From Exiguobacterium sp. Leaf196 (GTDB taxonomy: Bacteria > Bacillota > Bacilli > Exiguobacteriales > Exiguobacteriaceae): a stretch of DNA of 64,000 nt. Positions within the stretch are counted from its first letter, which is position 1. Each line of letters begins with the position of its first letter. The notes under the pieces were generated by a model. It was not told the DNA's origin and did no database searches. It saw nothing but the letters and a program-made list of their open reading frames with translations. Position numbers and translations under genes: made by a program. Where the stretch lies: assembly GCF_001423965.1 (NCBI RefSeq), contig NZ_LMPV01000011.1, forward strand, positions 598 to 64,597, given 5' to 3'. Below are positions 33,386-43,161 of the stretch, piece by piece.

Positions 33386-33991
33386 TTATTCTCCCCCTAA
33401 CCGTCGTGCTGGTAAATTCCATTCATAATAATACGATAGCATACGTAAAACAGTGATGAGTCCGAGCAATGTGAACAAATGTAGAGGATTCGTCAATTGG
33501 AAGCGATCAATCACGAGTGCTGCCATGACAGCCCACATCGCATAGATCTCTTTATGCAAGACGAGTGGTTTCCGACCAGCGAGTAAATCGCGAATCACAC
33601 CACCACCAACACCGGTCAGTACAGCCGCTGAAATTGTTGCTGACAATGGCAGTCCTTTTGCTGTCGCCATCAGGGCACCCTGAATCGCAAACGCAGACAA
33701 TCCGAGCGCATCCGCGAGGACCCCCCAACGTGTCCAGTGCGGCAAGAATAACTGAGGTAACATGAAAATCAACAACGCAACGAGAATCGCGACTAAAAAG
33801 AGACCACCTTGCGACCAGAGAGCAGATACTGGTACACCAATCAATAGATTACGAATGGCACCACCACCAAATGCTGTGATCAAAGCAAGTAACCAAACGC
33901 CGAATAAATCATATTTTTCTTCCATCGCGACGATCGCACCACTCATCGCAAAAGCGACCGTGCCGATGATATTCAATAAGTCCCAGGACAT
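33386..33991 (-). CDS. TRIC/UPF0126 family membrane protein (YicG-like)
   Basis: This 201-residue protein has two repeats of three helices plus a seventh, the TRIC-like cation channel fold: AFAMSGAIVAMEEKYDLFG with GGGAIRNLLIG in repeat 1, and AFAIQGALMA with GVGGGVIRDLLAG in repeat 2. Bacterial members conduct cations; some have been proposed as glycine transporters. The start at 33991 has AGAAAGGTGA nine bases upstream; an in-frame GTG two codons earlier is too close to it. It is the first gene of a two-gene operon with DUF423. Confidence 0.85.
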   Translation of the reverse strand: MSWDLLNIIGTVAFAMSGAIVAMEEKYDLFGVWLLALITAFGGGAIRNLLIGVPVSALWSQGGLFLVAILVALLIFMLPQLFLPHWTRWGVLADALGLSAFAIQGALMATAKGLPLSATISAAVLTGVGGGVIRDLLAGRKPLVLHKEIYAMWAVMAALVIDRFQLTNPLHLFTLLGLITVLRMLSYYYEWNLPARRLGGE

Positions 33992-34156
33992 GCGCACATT
34001 TCACCTTTCTACAAAGAAATTCCAATACTTACTATACTCTCTTTTTAGTTTCCGTAAAGCATTAATTTTCTGTCACCGTTTCGACCGTTTGCGAGTGACG
34101 TTTTTAGGTAAAGTAACCTATACTGAAACAAACTGTACAGGAAGCTAGGTGACCGT

Positions 34157-35785
34157 ATGAAACGTTGGGCGCTTTATCGCATCGTCGTCATCGTGACGAT
34201 GTTCGCACGTTACATCTTTACGATCTATCGATTCACCCGGAAAAACCGGCCAGGTACGAACAATGAAGAGTTTGAGCGCATCATGATCCGGATTGCGCGT
34301 GACTATAAGAAAAAAGCATTACGGTTAGAAGGATTATTGATCAAGCTCGGTCAATTCTTATCGATTCGAGCCGATCTGTTTCCTCCGTCCGTCTTGATGG
34401 AACTGACCGAACTGGTTGATAAAGTTCCTTCAAGTAAACTTGGAGAGTCACGAAAGATCATCGAAGAGGATTGGGGTATGCCAATCGAAGAAATCATCTC
34501 GGATATCAGTTCCCGTCCTGTCGCTTCTGCCTCGATTGGTGAGGTGTACAGCGGAACCTTAAAATCAAACGGTAAAAAAGTCGCGATCAAAGTACAGCGA
34601 CCGAATATCGAACAAATCATCAAAACCGATTTCCGTGCCATGCGTATCGTCATTGCCATGTTGCGCCGGACGTCGTTAAACAAATCGACTGATTTGCAAA
34701 GCTTATATCGCCAAATGGTCTTCGTAATCGGTGATGAATTGAATTACCGTACCGAATTAAAAAACGGTCTCTACTTTAAAAAGATGTATGAAACAAACCC
34801 TGTCATTTATATCCCGAGCTATTATGAAGAACATTGTACAAATCGGGTGCTTGTTATGGAATGGATTGAAGGAACACGCATCACAGATCTTGATTATCTA
34901 GCCGAACATCAGATTGACCGTGAAGAACTAGCACGTAATTTATTTTTGAACGCTGGAGAACAATTATTGTTCGGCGGGAAATTCCACGCCGATCCGCACC
35001 CAGGCAATGTCCTCGTCCAGTCCGATGGCAAAATCGTCTTGCTTGATTTTGGGATGATCGGAGCGACGACGCCCGATGATATGCGAGCGATCCAGCGGAT
35101 TCTTCAGTCCTTCGTCACATTGGATTACGATGCAATCGTCGATGGTTTAGAAGATCTACGATTCTTATTGCCAAATGCGAATAAGCAAAATATCCGACAA
35201 GCAATTGAAAAAGCAGTCACGTTCTATCTCGAAAGTGATATGGAAAACGTGGATACAAAACTGATCGAGAAGGTCTTATCCGATATCGAATTGCTCGTCC
35301 GAAATGAACCGATCCAGCTTCCTGCTGAGTTTGCTTTCTTTGGACGTGCCGCATCAACGATTCTTGGAATCCTTCAGATTCTTTCACCGCAAATCAACCT
35401 GCTGGAACTCGCTAAACCAATGGTTCGACGCTGGCTCGATGACGAAGGGAAAAATCAAAACCGTTACCTACAGATTGCTGGTTCTTACGGCGCGCGATTG
35501 CTCGCCTTCCCGCGTCTTGTTAACGATGCCTTAAGCGAACCGACACGTTGGCGGATCATGGAGCAACAAAAGTTCTCTCGTGTTGCGAACATCGAGTCAC
35601 TCAAAATCCGACAGTGGACGAGTTCGCTCGTCGGGATCATCAGCCTGCCTTTTAGTTATCTCGGCTATTATTTTACGCAGTACGACGTCATGGGCATTTC
35701 CTTGACGATCGCAATCATCGCTTTATGGAACGGTCGCCGGATCGGACGACAAATCGTCCGGATCGCCGATGAACCATTCCGTTAA
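34157..35785 (+). CDS. AarF/UbiB (ABC1) family kinase-like protein
   Basis: This 542-residue ABC1-family atypical kinase has the KxGQ motif (LIKLGQFLSIRADLFP, about 62-77), the Ala-rich loop ASASIGEVYSG replacing the Gly loop, VAIKVQRP, catalytic HADPHPGN and metal-binding DFGM in the expected order. Two helices near the C-terminus (SLVGIISLPFSYLGYYF and VMGISLTIAIIALW) anchor it in the membrane. UbiB-type ATPases support quinone or lipid metabolism; the Firmicute role is not settled. The ribosome site GGAAGCTAGGTG is moderate. It is monocistronic with a terminator at 35801-35826. Confidence 0.9.
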   Translation: MKRWALYRIVVIVTMFARYIFTIYRFTRKNRPGTNNEEFERIMIRIARDYKKKALRLEGLLIKLGQFLSIRADLFPPSVLMELTELVDKVPSSKLGESRKIIEEDWGMPIEEIISDISSRPVASASIGEVYSGTLKSNGKKVAIKVQRPNIEQIIKTDFRAMRIVIAMLRRTSLNKSTDLQSLYRQMVFVIGDELNYRTELKNGLYFKKMYETNPVIYIPSYYEEHCTNRVLVMEWIEGTRITDLDYLAEHQIDREELARNLFLNAGEQLLFGGKFHADPHPGNVLVQSDGKIVLLDFGMIGATTPDDMRAIQRILQSFVTLDYDAIVDGLEDLRFLLPNANKQNIRQAIEKAVTFYLESDMENVDTKLIEKVLSDIELLVRNEPIQLPAEFAFFGRAASTILGILQILSPQINLLELAKPMVRRWLDDEGKNQNRYLQIAGSYGARLLAFPRLVNDALSEPTRWRIMEQQKFSRVANIESLKIRQWTSSLVGIISLPFSYLGYYFTQYDVMGISLTIAIIALWNGRRIGRQIVRIADEPFR

Positions 35786-35800
35786 ATAACACATGAGCAG

Positions 35801-35826
35801 ACGTCCACCTCGGTGGACGTTTTTTA
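35801..35826 (+). terminator. Terminator of the AarF gene
   Basis: ACGTCCACC pairs with GGTGGACGT with a tight loop, then six T. Confidence 0.85.
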
Positions 35827-35856
35827 TTTCAGAATAATTCATCTTCGCACCATAAG

Positions 35857-35882
35857 GTTTTTCCTATCGCCTTGCGGGGTAC
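35857..35882 (+). promoter_or_regulatory. Sigma-B (general stress)-like promoter of glcU-gdh
   Basis: GTTTTT (35857-35862) and GGGTAC (35877-35882) with 14 bases between resemble the sigma-B consensus GTTTAA-N12-14-GGGTAT (four and five of six matches). Some B. subtilis glucose dehydrogenases are sigma-B general stress proteins. Confidence 0.45.
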
Positions 35883-35923
35883 AGCTTCAAGTAGAGAGAT
35901 AATAGTAAGGAGAGGTGAAACAC

Positions 35924-36778
35924 TTGATTGATATTCTAATTGCCATCGTTCCCGCATTGATGTGGGGATCGTTGCCGCTTGTCGTTTCGAAAATCGGAGG
36001 TTCAACGGCGCAACAAATCATCGGTACGACTCTGGGTGCGTTACTTTTCGCGATCGTCACCTTCTTTTTTGTCAGCCCAGAGATGTCGACGACCGCTTGG
36101 GTTGCCGGATTCTTTTCTGGTGCCTTTTGGGCACTTGGTCAAAAAAATCAATTTGCCGCATTTCGTCAAATGGGTGTCTCAAAAACGATGCCAATTTCAA
36201 CAGGGATGCAACTCGTCGGAACATCGTTGTTCGGTGTTCTTGCTTTTGGAGAGTGGTCAACGACAACTGCCTTGATTCTCGGAATCAGTGCGCTTGTATT
36301 GATCATTGCCGGAGCAGCTTTCACGTCTTATAAGGAAGATAAGAGTAAAGAAGATGAGAATATCGGCAAAGGATTGACGCTCCTTCTCATCTCGACTGTC
36401 GGGTATGTCGGTTACGTCGTCATCGCCCGCTGGTTTGATATTAATGGCTGGGAAGCCGTATTACCGCAAGCGATCGGGATGGTCGTCAGCGCAATTCTTC
36501 TTTCTTTACGAGAAGGAGACCTCTTCACGAAGAAAACTGCTGGCAATACCATCGGCGGACTCATGTGGGCTGTCGGGAACGTCGCTTTACTGTTTGCTAC
36601 GGCAAAAGTTGGAGTCGCAACAAGCTTCTCCCTTTCTCAAACAGGTGTCGTCATCTCAACCATTGGTGGCGTCCTCTTGCTGAAAGAAACGAAAACGAAG
36701 AAAGAGATGACCTTCGTCATTATCGGTTGTATTTTAGTCGTTGCTGGTGGAATCATGATTGGATTTACGAAACAATAA
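35924..36778 (+). CDS. glcU: Glucose uptake protein GlcU-like
   Basis: This 284-residue carrier has ten helices of the GRP/DMT glucose-uptake family: [21 protein letters not shown] at the N-terminus, [11 protein letters not shown], and [26 protein letters not shown], all GlcU signatures. It imports glucose without phosphorylation. The start is taken as TTG 35924, since AAGGAGAGG is well spaced for it; the GTG nine bases earlier sits inside that ribosome site. The next gene is glucose dehydrogenase, as in B. subtilis glcU-gdh, so imported glucose would be oxidised directly. Confidence 0.9.
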   Translation: MIDILIAIVPALMWGSLPLVVSKIGGSTAQQIIGTTLGALLFAIVTFFFVSPEMSTTAWVAGFFSGAFWALGQKNQFAAFRQMGVSKTMPISTGMQLVGTSLFGVLAFGEWSTTTALILGISALVLIIAGAAFTSYKEDKSKEDENIGKGLTLLLISTVGYVGYVVIARWFDINGWEAVLPQAIGMVVSAILLSLREGDLFTKKTAGNTIGGLMWAVGNVALLFATAKVGVATSFSLSQTGVVISTIGGVLLLKETKTKKEMTFVIIGCILVVAGGIMIGFTKQ

Positions 36779-36790
36779 ATGAAGGAGTGA

Positions 36791-37582
<792 letters not shown>

Positions 37583-37614
37583 CCTATTTTGAGTAGACAA
37601 GGAGAGAACCGCTC

Positions 37615-38589
37615 ATGACCACTTTTTTCTCATTGATCCGTCGCGGAAATAAGTCAGCCCTTGCTGCCGCCATCGTCAATACGATCATTGCCGCGATCAA
37701 GTTCGTCGCCTATATCTTAACTGGGAATGTAGCGATGTTCGCTGAAATGATGCATACGATCGGTGACGCAGCGAACCAGTTCTTCGTCTACATCGGTTCT
37801 GCTCTCAGTAAAAAAGCACCAACGAAACGGTTTCCGAATGGTTTTGGTCGCCTTGTGAATCTCGTCTTACTTGCTGCGATCATCGTCGTTGCATTGCTTG
37901 CTTACGAGACGATTCGGGAAGGCATCTTGCATATCACACACGGTCCTGGCGAAAAGACGAGTGGTTTGTGGATCATCCTGACGGCACTTGGCATTGGTGT
38001 CGTACTGGAAGTCGGAGTGTTCTATAAAGCGATGAAAGAAATCGCGCATGAGACGGGACTCAAATCGAGCGGACTGGCACTTGTTGGTCAAAGCTTCGCC
38101 CATCTTGGACAAGCCAAACCGGCGACACGTCTTGTCTTCATGGAAGATCTTGTCGCAACTCTTGGTGGCGTCATCGCCATTATCGCTGTCCTGATTTCGC
38201 ATTATACGTCGTTTTATCAAGCAGAAGGCATTGCATCCATCTTGATTGGACTCATGATGTTTTATGTCGTCTATAATGTTTTTATTCAAAATGCTGCCGG
38301 TGCGCTCGGTGAGGTTGATGAAGTACTGACAGCCAAAATCGGTGAGATCTTGTTACGTGATGAAGCAGTTCGGGACATCGAAAAACTTGAAGTCATCAAG
38401 GAAGGAGATCACTTCCATGTCGAAACGGAGATTGAAGTTGATCCCAACTTGACAATTGCGCAAGCGGACGACATTAAAGATCGACTCGAATTGCAAATTC
38501 GCATCCTCAAAGGGATCACCGATGTCACGATCTCCTTTGATGAAGATGATAACGTACAGCAGTATCAACCACCGCCACCACCTGTATGA
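37615..38589 (+). CDS. Cation diffusion facilitator family transporter
   Basis: This 324-residue CDF transporter has six helices (residues 10-215) and a cytosolic ferredoxin-like C-domain (about 235-315). Metal-site residues lie in MMHTIGDAANQ (helix 2) and MEDLVATLG (helix 5). The HTIGD form with a long loop between helices 3 and 5 is closer to the SLC30A9-like branch than to classical zinc exporters. The tail ends in a run of six prolines. The metal cannot be named. ACAAGGAGAGAACCGCTC precedes the ATG. It is 32 bases after gdh and may share its transcript. Confidence 0.85.
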   Translation: MTTFFSLIRRGNKSALAAAIVNTIIAAIKFVAYILTGNVAMFAEMMHTIGDAANQFFVYIGSALSKKAPTKRFPNGFGRLVNLVLLAAIIVVALLAYETIREGILHITHGPGEKTSGLWIILTALGIGVVLEVGVFYKAMKEIAHETGLKSSGLALVGQSFAHLGQAKPATRLVFMEDLVATLGGVIAIIAVLISHYTSFYQAEGIASILIGLMMFYVVYNVFIQNAAGALGEVDEVLTAKIGEILLRDEAVRDIEKLEVIKEGDHFHVETEIEVDPNLTIAQADDIKDRLELQIRILKGITDVTISFDEDDNVQQYQPPPPPV

Positions 38590-38594
38590 TAGAT

Positions 38595-38623
38595 AAAAGC
38601 CATCGCTAGCGATGGCTTTTTTT
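38595..38623 (+). terminator. Bidirectional terminator after the CDF gene
   Basis: The perfect palindrome AAAAGCCATCGC-TA-GCGATGGCTTTT runs into seven T. It can also serve the leftward nuclease gene. Confidence 0.9.
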
Positions 38624-38630
38624 GCGTTTA

Positions 38631-39341
38631 TCAGCGTGTTGCCCGGACGAATCCGGCTTCTTGTGCTTCTTTCTCCGTACAGAATCGTTGCTCCGGCTTC
38701 ACTTCATTGTAAGACTGACCACCCGGGACATGGTAAATTTTTTTACCTGACCGATTGATATTACCTTTGATATCGCAGGATTTCGTTTCTGTAATCGCTT
38801 GAACATTGAATCCGCGATTCGTGACGTAGCCATCGTGCTTCCAGATTTTCTTCTTTGCCTGCTTGGCTTCCTGTTCGATTTTTTCAAACATATCGACATA
38901 ACGTGTGTCTGGTTCATAGACGAACGCCACACGCGCAAGACCTTTTCGGAGTAACTCTTGATTCAACATTTTATCGCCGTACCAGACATATGCGAGCAGT
39001 CGTCCGTATCGGTCAGCCCGGGAATGATCACGCTCCAACCGAATAGCTGTCCCGCTCGGTAATGTCTCTTTTGTAAACGCTGAAGCTTCCGTTCCATAAG
39101 GTTGAACCGGCGTATCCGGTTTAACAGTTTCCGGTGTATCGACGAGCAACAAACGAACATCCTCCGTTTTCCCGTCTGCTAGCCTCACTTTTAATGTATC
39201 CCCATCGATGACGCGTTGCACCGTCGCTTTCGTAATCTTTTCATCGTCTGGTTGCTTGATGCCAAGCAGATCGGTTTCTTCTGGTGCACAGCCGATGAGG
39301 ACGAATAAAAAAAGTAGACTTATGAATACAGATCGTCTCAT
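38631..39341 (-). CDS. Thermonuclease-family lipoprotein with C-terminal sunset-type domain
   Basis: This 236-residue exported nuclease has a signal peptide with a lipobox (LFVLIGC, Cys about 18), so it is probably membrane-anchored outside. A staphylococcal-nuclease domain (about 40-165) follows with the catalytic set RVIDGDTLKV, RLLLVDTPE and RADRYGRLLAYVW. The C-terminal stretch CDIKGNINRSGKKIYHVPGGQSY...RFCTEKEAQEAGF resembles the small domain often added to Bacillales nucleases. The start is ATG 39341 with AAAGGAGAGAAATAG; the frame extends 24 codons further without a ribosome site. It is 75 bases after an SDR gene. Confidence 0.9.
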   Translation of the reverse strand: MRRSVFISLLFLFVLIGCAPEETDLLGIKQPDDEKITKATVQRVIDGDTLKVRLADGKTEDVRLLLVDTPETVKPDTPVQPYGTEASAFTKETLPSGTAIRLERDHSRADRYGRLLAYVWYGDKMLNQELLRKGLARVAFVYEPDTRYVDMFEKIEQEAKQAKKKIWKHDGYVTNRGFNVQAITETKSCDIKGNINRSGKKIYHVPGGQSYNEVKPEQRFCTEKEAQEAGFVRATR

Positions 39342-39416
39342 TTCTATTTCTCTCCTTTCCATGAAAATACGGATTCGGTCAATGTCCGAACCCGCATACG
39401 TCACCTTGTTCATAAG

Positions 39417-40067
39417 TTAGTCTGCTGATAGAACCGTCTCTACTTCGTTACGGTTTGTATAGAGTGTATAGAACGCTTCCGCTACGTTTTTCGGATCAAG
39501 TGCCGTTCCGCGCTTCACTTCTCCGGCAATCGTGACGGTTCCGACGTAGACACCGTCTTCCTTCAACGTATCATGGAGCATGTGCGTCACTTGACGAACG
39601 CCTGCCTTGCCAATCGAAAGCCCTGGTAACGATTTGATTGCTTGCATCGCAGCGCCACCTCCTGTAATCAGGATGGCGCCGTCTTTTCGTTCCTGCATCG
39701 AAGGAGCAACGAGTTGTGCGGCATGCAGTGCACCGAGAACATCGATCTCGAACTCTTTCGTAATCTGTTCTGCCGAGACTTCAAGGACAGATGCTTGATG
39801 TAAAATCGAAGCATTATAGACTAAGACATCGATTTGTCCATACTGTTCCTCTGTCCATTCGATGAGTGATGCGATATCGGCTTTTCGAGAAGCATCACAT
39901 TCTACCCCCACCGCCTCTACACCTTCTTCTTTTAGTTCCGTGATGACGGCTGCAAGCGTTTCTTGTGTCCGCGCCGCACAAACGACTTGAAACCCTTCTT
40001 GCCCGAATCGTTTACTGATTTCATATCCGTTTCCTGGTCCTGCTCCAATGACGATGACTGTTTTCAT
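39417..40067 (-). CDS. SDR-family protein with an atypical active site
   Basis: This 216-residue short-chain dehydrogenase fold has the nucleotide loop GAGPGNGYEISKRF (about 8-21) and YNAS in place of NNAG. The usual Tyr-x-x-x-Lys appears as LSIGK, with Leu at the Tyr position, and the catalytic Ser is not evident in ITGGGAAMQ. It may therefore bind NAD(P) without classical reductase activity, or use other residues. The C-terminal region is short. GAAAGGGAGATACGTC precedes the ATG. No terminator is seen before the nuclease gene. Confidence 0.75.
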   Translation of the reverse strand: MKTVIVIGAGPGNGYEISKRFGQEGFQVVCAARTQETLAAVITELKEEGVEAVGVECDASRKADIASLIEWTEEQYGQIDVLVYNASILHQASVLEVSAEQITKEFEIDVLGALHAAQLVAPSMQERKDGAILITGGGAAMQAIKSLPGLSIGKAGVRQVTHMLHDTLKEDGVYVGTVTIAGEVKRGTALDPKNVAEAFYTLYTNRNEVETVLSAD

Positions 40068-40127
40068 GACGTATCTCCCTTTCTCATTTTAACTGTGATG
40101 GTTATTCCCTGAATTGCGTCATTTCAT

Positions 40128-40394
40128 TCAAAAATCGAGCAATGAAGTGCCTTTTTCTTCTTTTTCCTGCGAAACACCCATGAAACGCGCTAACATCGGA
40201 TCGACTGCTGGGGTTGCCTGAGGCGTTGACGTAGGTAGCGATATTGTCGAACTTGGCGTCGCCTCGGATTCGAGCAGTAGTTCACAGTAAACCTTCATCG
40301 CTGCAATCTGTTCTTTTTGCGCAACTCCTGTTGTTTGGTCAATACGTTGCATCGCTTGGCGCATCTTTTCGATGATGTGTTGCTCGGTAATCAT
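40128..40394 (-). CDS. ywdI: DUF5327 family protein (YwdI-like)
   Basis: This 88-residue soluble protein has an N-terminal helical half (ITEQHIIEKMRQAMQRIDQ...KVYCELLLESE) and a Ser/Thr/Pro-rich linker. It ends in a short conserved-looking tail GTSLLDF. The pattern fits YwdI/DUF5327 of Bacillales, whose function is unknown. ATAAGGAGGAATACAAG is a strong ribosome site. In B. subtilis ywdI lies close to ywdK (DUF423), and the same two families occur within 7 kb here. Confidence 0.75.
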   Translation of the reverse strand: MITEQHIIEKMRQAMQRIDQTTGVAQKEQIAAMKVYCELLLESEATPSSTISLPTSTPQATPAVDPMLARFMGVSQEKEEKGTSLLDF

Positions 40395-40451
40395 CTTGTA
40401 TTCCTCCTTATGGTAGATTGAGGGTATGAACTTGAAAAGGATGTGTTTTCT

Positions 40452-41420
40452 ATGATTCGTACCGCATTAGTTGGTTTTGGTCTTGCCGGTGAACATTTGC
40501 ATGCGCCTTATTTACACGCACCTGATTATCAGTTAGTCGCTGTTCAGTCGAGTCGCCCGGAAGCGGTCGCTGCGTATGACGCGACGCTCCCTGTCTATCC
40601 GACACTTGAAGCATTACTTGAAGCGGAACAAATCGATTTAGTCGTCATCGCGACGGCAAACGATCTGCATTATCCACTCGCGCGTCTCGCCTTGCTCTCG
40701 GGCTGTGATGTACTTGTCGAGAAACCGTTCACCGTCACGCTCGAAGAAGCCAAAACGTTGACAGAACTAGCACGGACACACGGTCGGTTACTGACAGTTT
40801 ATCATAATCGGCGGTACACGAAGGACTTTCGGACGCTGATGACCTTATTAAAATCTGGACGACTCGGTACGCTCCAGACGTTCGAAGCGCATTATGACCG
40901 TTACCGTCCCGATGTGCAGGATCGTTGGCGCGAACAGAACATTCCTGGTGCCGGTCTATTGTACGACCTTGGTTCACACTTGATCGATCAAGCACTCATC
41001 GCTTTCGATGAAATTCCAGACCGTGTCTTTTGTGATCAAACGATTCAACGACAAGATGGGATCGTTGATGACTATACACATCTAATTTTAGCCTTTGGCA
41101 CGCGACGCGCTATTTTGCATATCGGTTCCATCGTTCCAGCTGTTGGTCCCTCCCTGATGGTGCACGGAACACAGGCGAGTTACTTCGTTGATGAAGTCGA
41201 TACAAAACGGACGACCTATCAATTGGCTGAAGCAAATGGACCTCTGCAAGACTTCCCTTTTGTTTCCGGTCATTTTGGGGATTATTATACGGATCTCGCT
41301 CCAGCCATCCGTAAGCGAACCACACCACCTGTCTCTGCGAAACAGGCTGAACTCGTCATGAAAATCATTGATCGTGCTCAAAAGAGTGCAAAAGTGGGTA
41401 CATGGATAGAAGTAGACTAA
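40452..41420 (+). CDS. Gfo/Idh/MocA-family oxidoreductase
   Basis: This 322-residue protein has an N-terminal Rossmann domain (ALVGFGLAGEHLHAP, about 5-19) and the EKPFTVT motif near 95, where Lys is the expected catalytic residue. A C-terminal alpha/beta domain contains DLGSHLIDQALIAFD. The family oxidises or reduces sugars and inositols with NAD(P); the substrate is unknown. The start ATG 40452 follows AAAAGGATGTG; an in-frame GTG three codons earlier overlaps that site. It is 33 bases upstream of glpD and may be cotranscribed. Confidence 0.87.
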   Translation: MIRTALVGFGLAGEHLHAPYLHAPDYQLVAVQSSRPEAVAAYDATLPVYPTLEALLEAEQIDLVVIATANDLHYPLARLALLSGCDVLVEKPFTVTLEEAKTLTELARTHGRLLTVYHNRRYTKDFRTLMTLLKSGRLGTLQTFEAHYDRYRPDVQDRWREQNIPGAGLLYDLGSHLIDQALIAFDEIPDRVFCDQTIQRQDGIVDDYTHLILAFGTRRAILHIGSIVPAVGPSLMVHGTQASYFVDEVDTKRTTYQLAEANGPLQDFPFVSGHFGDYYTDLAPAIRKRTTPPVSAKQAELVMKIIDRAQKSAKVGTWIEVD

Positions 41421-41453
41421 CTATCCATTTCAGACGAACAGGGGGAAGACAAG

Positions 41454-43115
41454 ATGTTTTCAAGTACAGAACGGACAGCATGGTTAGAAGAGATGGGACA
41501 AGAACTTTTAGACGTCCTCGTCATCGGGGGCGGTATCACGGGAGCTGGTATTCTGCTTGACGCACAAAGTCGCGGCATGCGGACAGGCTTGATCGAAATG
41601 CAGGACTTCGCCGAAGGGACATCGAGCCGATCGACGAAACTTGTCCATGGTGGATTGCGTTATCTGAAGCAGTTCGAGATCAAACTCGTCGCCGAAGTCG
41701 GGAAAGAACGTGCCATCGTGTATGAGAACGCACCGCATGTGACGACACCGGAGTGGATGATGCTTCCACTTGTCGAAGGTGGTACATTCGGTAGCTTCTC
41801 GACCTCGATCGGCTTACGTGTCTATGACCAACTCGCTGGTGTCAAACGCCATGAACGTCGGACGATGCTTAGCAAAGAAGAAACATTACGTTACGAACCA
41901 CTGTTACGCTCAGAGCATTTAGTCGGCGGTGGGCGTTATGTCGAATATAAAACGGATGACGCTCGACTGACGGTCGAAGTGTTAAAAGCAGCCATCGGTT
42001 ACGGTGGACGTGCCGTCAATTATACGAAAGCGGAATCGCTTGTCTACCACAATGGAAAAGTCGTTGGTGTCGAAGTCCGTGACGTCTTAAGTGGCAAAAC
42101 GTATACAATTCGGGCGAAGAAAATCATTAATGCGACGGGTCCGTGGGTCGATGAACTGCGTGAAAAAGACGGTTCGAAATCCGGAAAGTCATTACACCTG
42201 ACAAAAGGGATTCATCTCGTCATCGATCAAGTACATTTCCCGTTGCAACAAGCCGTTTACTTCGATGTTCCAGACGGTCGGATGATCTTTGCGATTCCAC
42301 GTGAAGGGAAAACGTATGTCGGAACAACGGATACGAACTATAAAGGAGATATTCTTGAGCCTGGTGTCACCGTCGAGGATCAGGATTACATCCTAGAGGC
42401 GACGAATCAAATGTTCAACGTCGAGTTACGACCTGAGCATGTCGAATCAACGTGGTCTGGACTACGTCCACTCATTCATGAAGATGGAAAAGATCCAAGT
42501 GAACTGTCCCGAAAAGACGAAATCTTCGTCTCGAAATCCGGTCTGATGTCAATCGCCGGTGGTAAGTTGACTGGGTACCGGAAAATGGCGGAACGAATCA
42601 TCGATATGGTCGCGGAGCAATTCAAGACAGAAGAAAATCGAATTTATCTTGCTTCCCGTACGCACGATATCTTGCTTGGTGGTGGTCATCCACAAGGAAG
42701 TAAAGGATTCGCGCGTTACATGAAGGAACAACAACCAAAAGGCGAAGCACTTGGGTTGTCACCGAATGAGACGACATGGCTCATCCAGCGCTACGGTACG
42801 AATGTCGAACGTGTCTTCGAATTGATTCGGACACGCGGTGACGAAGCCGCTCGTTATCAATTACCGTTACACTGGTTCGGTGCCCTTCTGTATGGTCTAG
42901 AAGCAGAGCTCGTCATGCAACCCGGTGACTTCTTGAACCGTCGTGCTTCAGCCGTCTTCTTTGATTTCCCACATGCTGAACAATACGCAGACGGTGTTCT
43001 TGCCCTGATGCGTAGTGAACTCGGCTGGTCGGCAGAAGATGAAGCGAAAGCCAATGAAAGCATTCGTCGCGAATTTGACGCGGTTCGCGTCAAAGGTCCT
43101 GTTCCACTTTCCTAA
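41454..43115 (+). CDS. glpD: Aerobic glycerol-3-phosphate dehydrogenase
   Basis: This 553-residue FAD enzyme oxidises sn-glycerol 3-phosphate to dihydroxyacetone phosphate and passes electrons to menaquinone at the membrane. The FAD loop VIGGGITGAGILLDAQSRG is at about 23-41, and SSRSTKLVHGGLRYL follows. YVGTTDTNYKGD and AGGKLTGYRKMAERI are GlpD hallmarks. Length matches B. subtilis GlpD (555). CAGGGGGAAGACAAG precedes the ATG. Neither glpF nor glpK is nearby. A terminator follows at 43121-43155. Confidence 0.95.
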   Translation: MFSSTERTAWLEEMGQELLDVLVIGGGITGAGILLDAQSRGMRTGLIEMQDFAEGTSSRSTKLVHGGLRYLKQFEIKLVAEVGKERAIVYENAPHVTTPEWMMLPLVEGGTFGSFSTSIGLRVYDQLAGVKRHERRTMLSKEETLRYEPLLRSEHLVGGGRYVEYKTDDARLTVEVLKAAIGYGGRAVNYTKAESLVYHNGKVVGVEVRDVLSGKTYTIRAKKIINATGPWVDELREKDGSKSGKSLHLTKGIHLVIDQVHFPLQQAVYFDVPDGRMIFAIPREGKTYVGTTDTNYKGDILEPGVTVEDQDYILEATNQMFNVELRPEHVESTWSGLRPLIHEDGKDPSELSRKDEIFVSKSGLMSIAGGKLTGYRKMAERIIDMVAEQFKTEENRIYLASRTHDILLGGGHPQGSKGFARYMKEQQPKGEALGLSPNETTWLIQRYGTNVERVFELIRTRGDEAARYQLPLHWFGALLYGLEAELVMQPGDFLNRRASAVFFDFPHAEQYADGVLALMRSELGWSAEDEAKANESIRREFDAVRVKGPVPLS

Positions 43116-43120
43116 CACAA

Positions 43121-43155
43121 GAAGACCCGATCGCCTGAAGGCGACCGGGTCTTTT
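43121..43155 (+). terminator. Terminator of glpD
   Basis: AAGACCCGATCGCC pairs with GGCGACCGGGTCTT (one mismatch) around TGAA, with a short T run. It may also slow the convergent permease transcript. Confidence 0.75.
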
Positions 43156-43161
43156 GATGTG

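Noticed and set aside
37867-38289. Minus-strand frame of 140 codons opposite the CDF transporter
   Set aside because: Antisense to a clear membrane protein gene, with no start signals.
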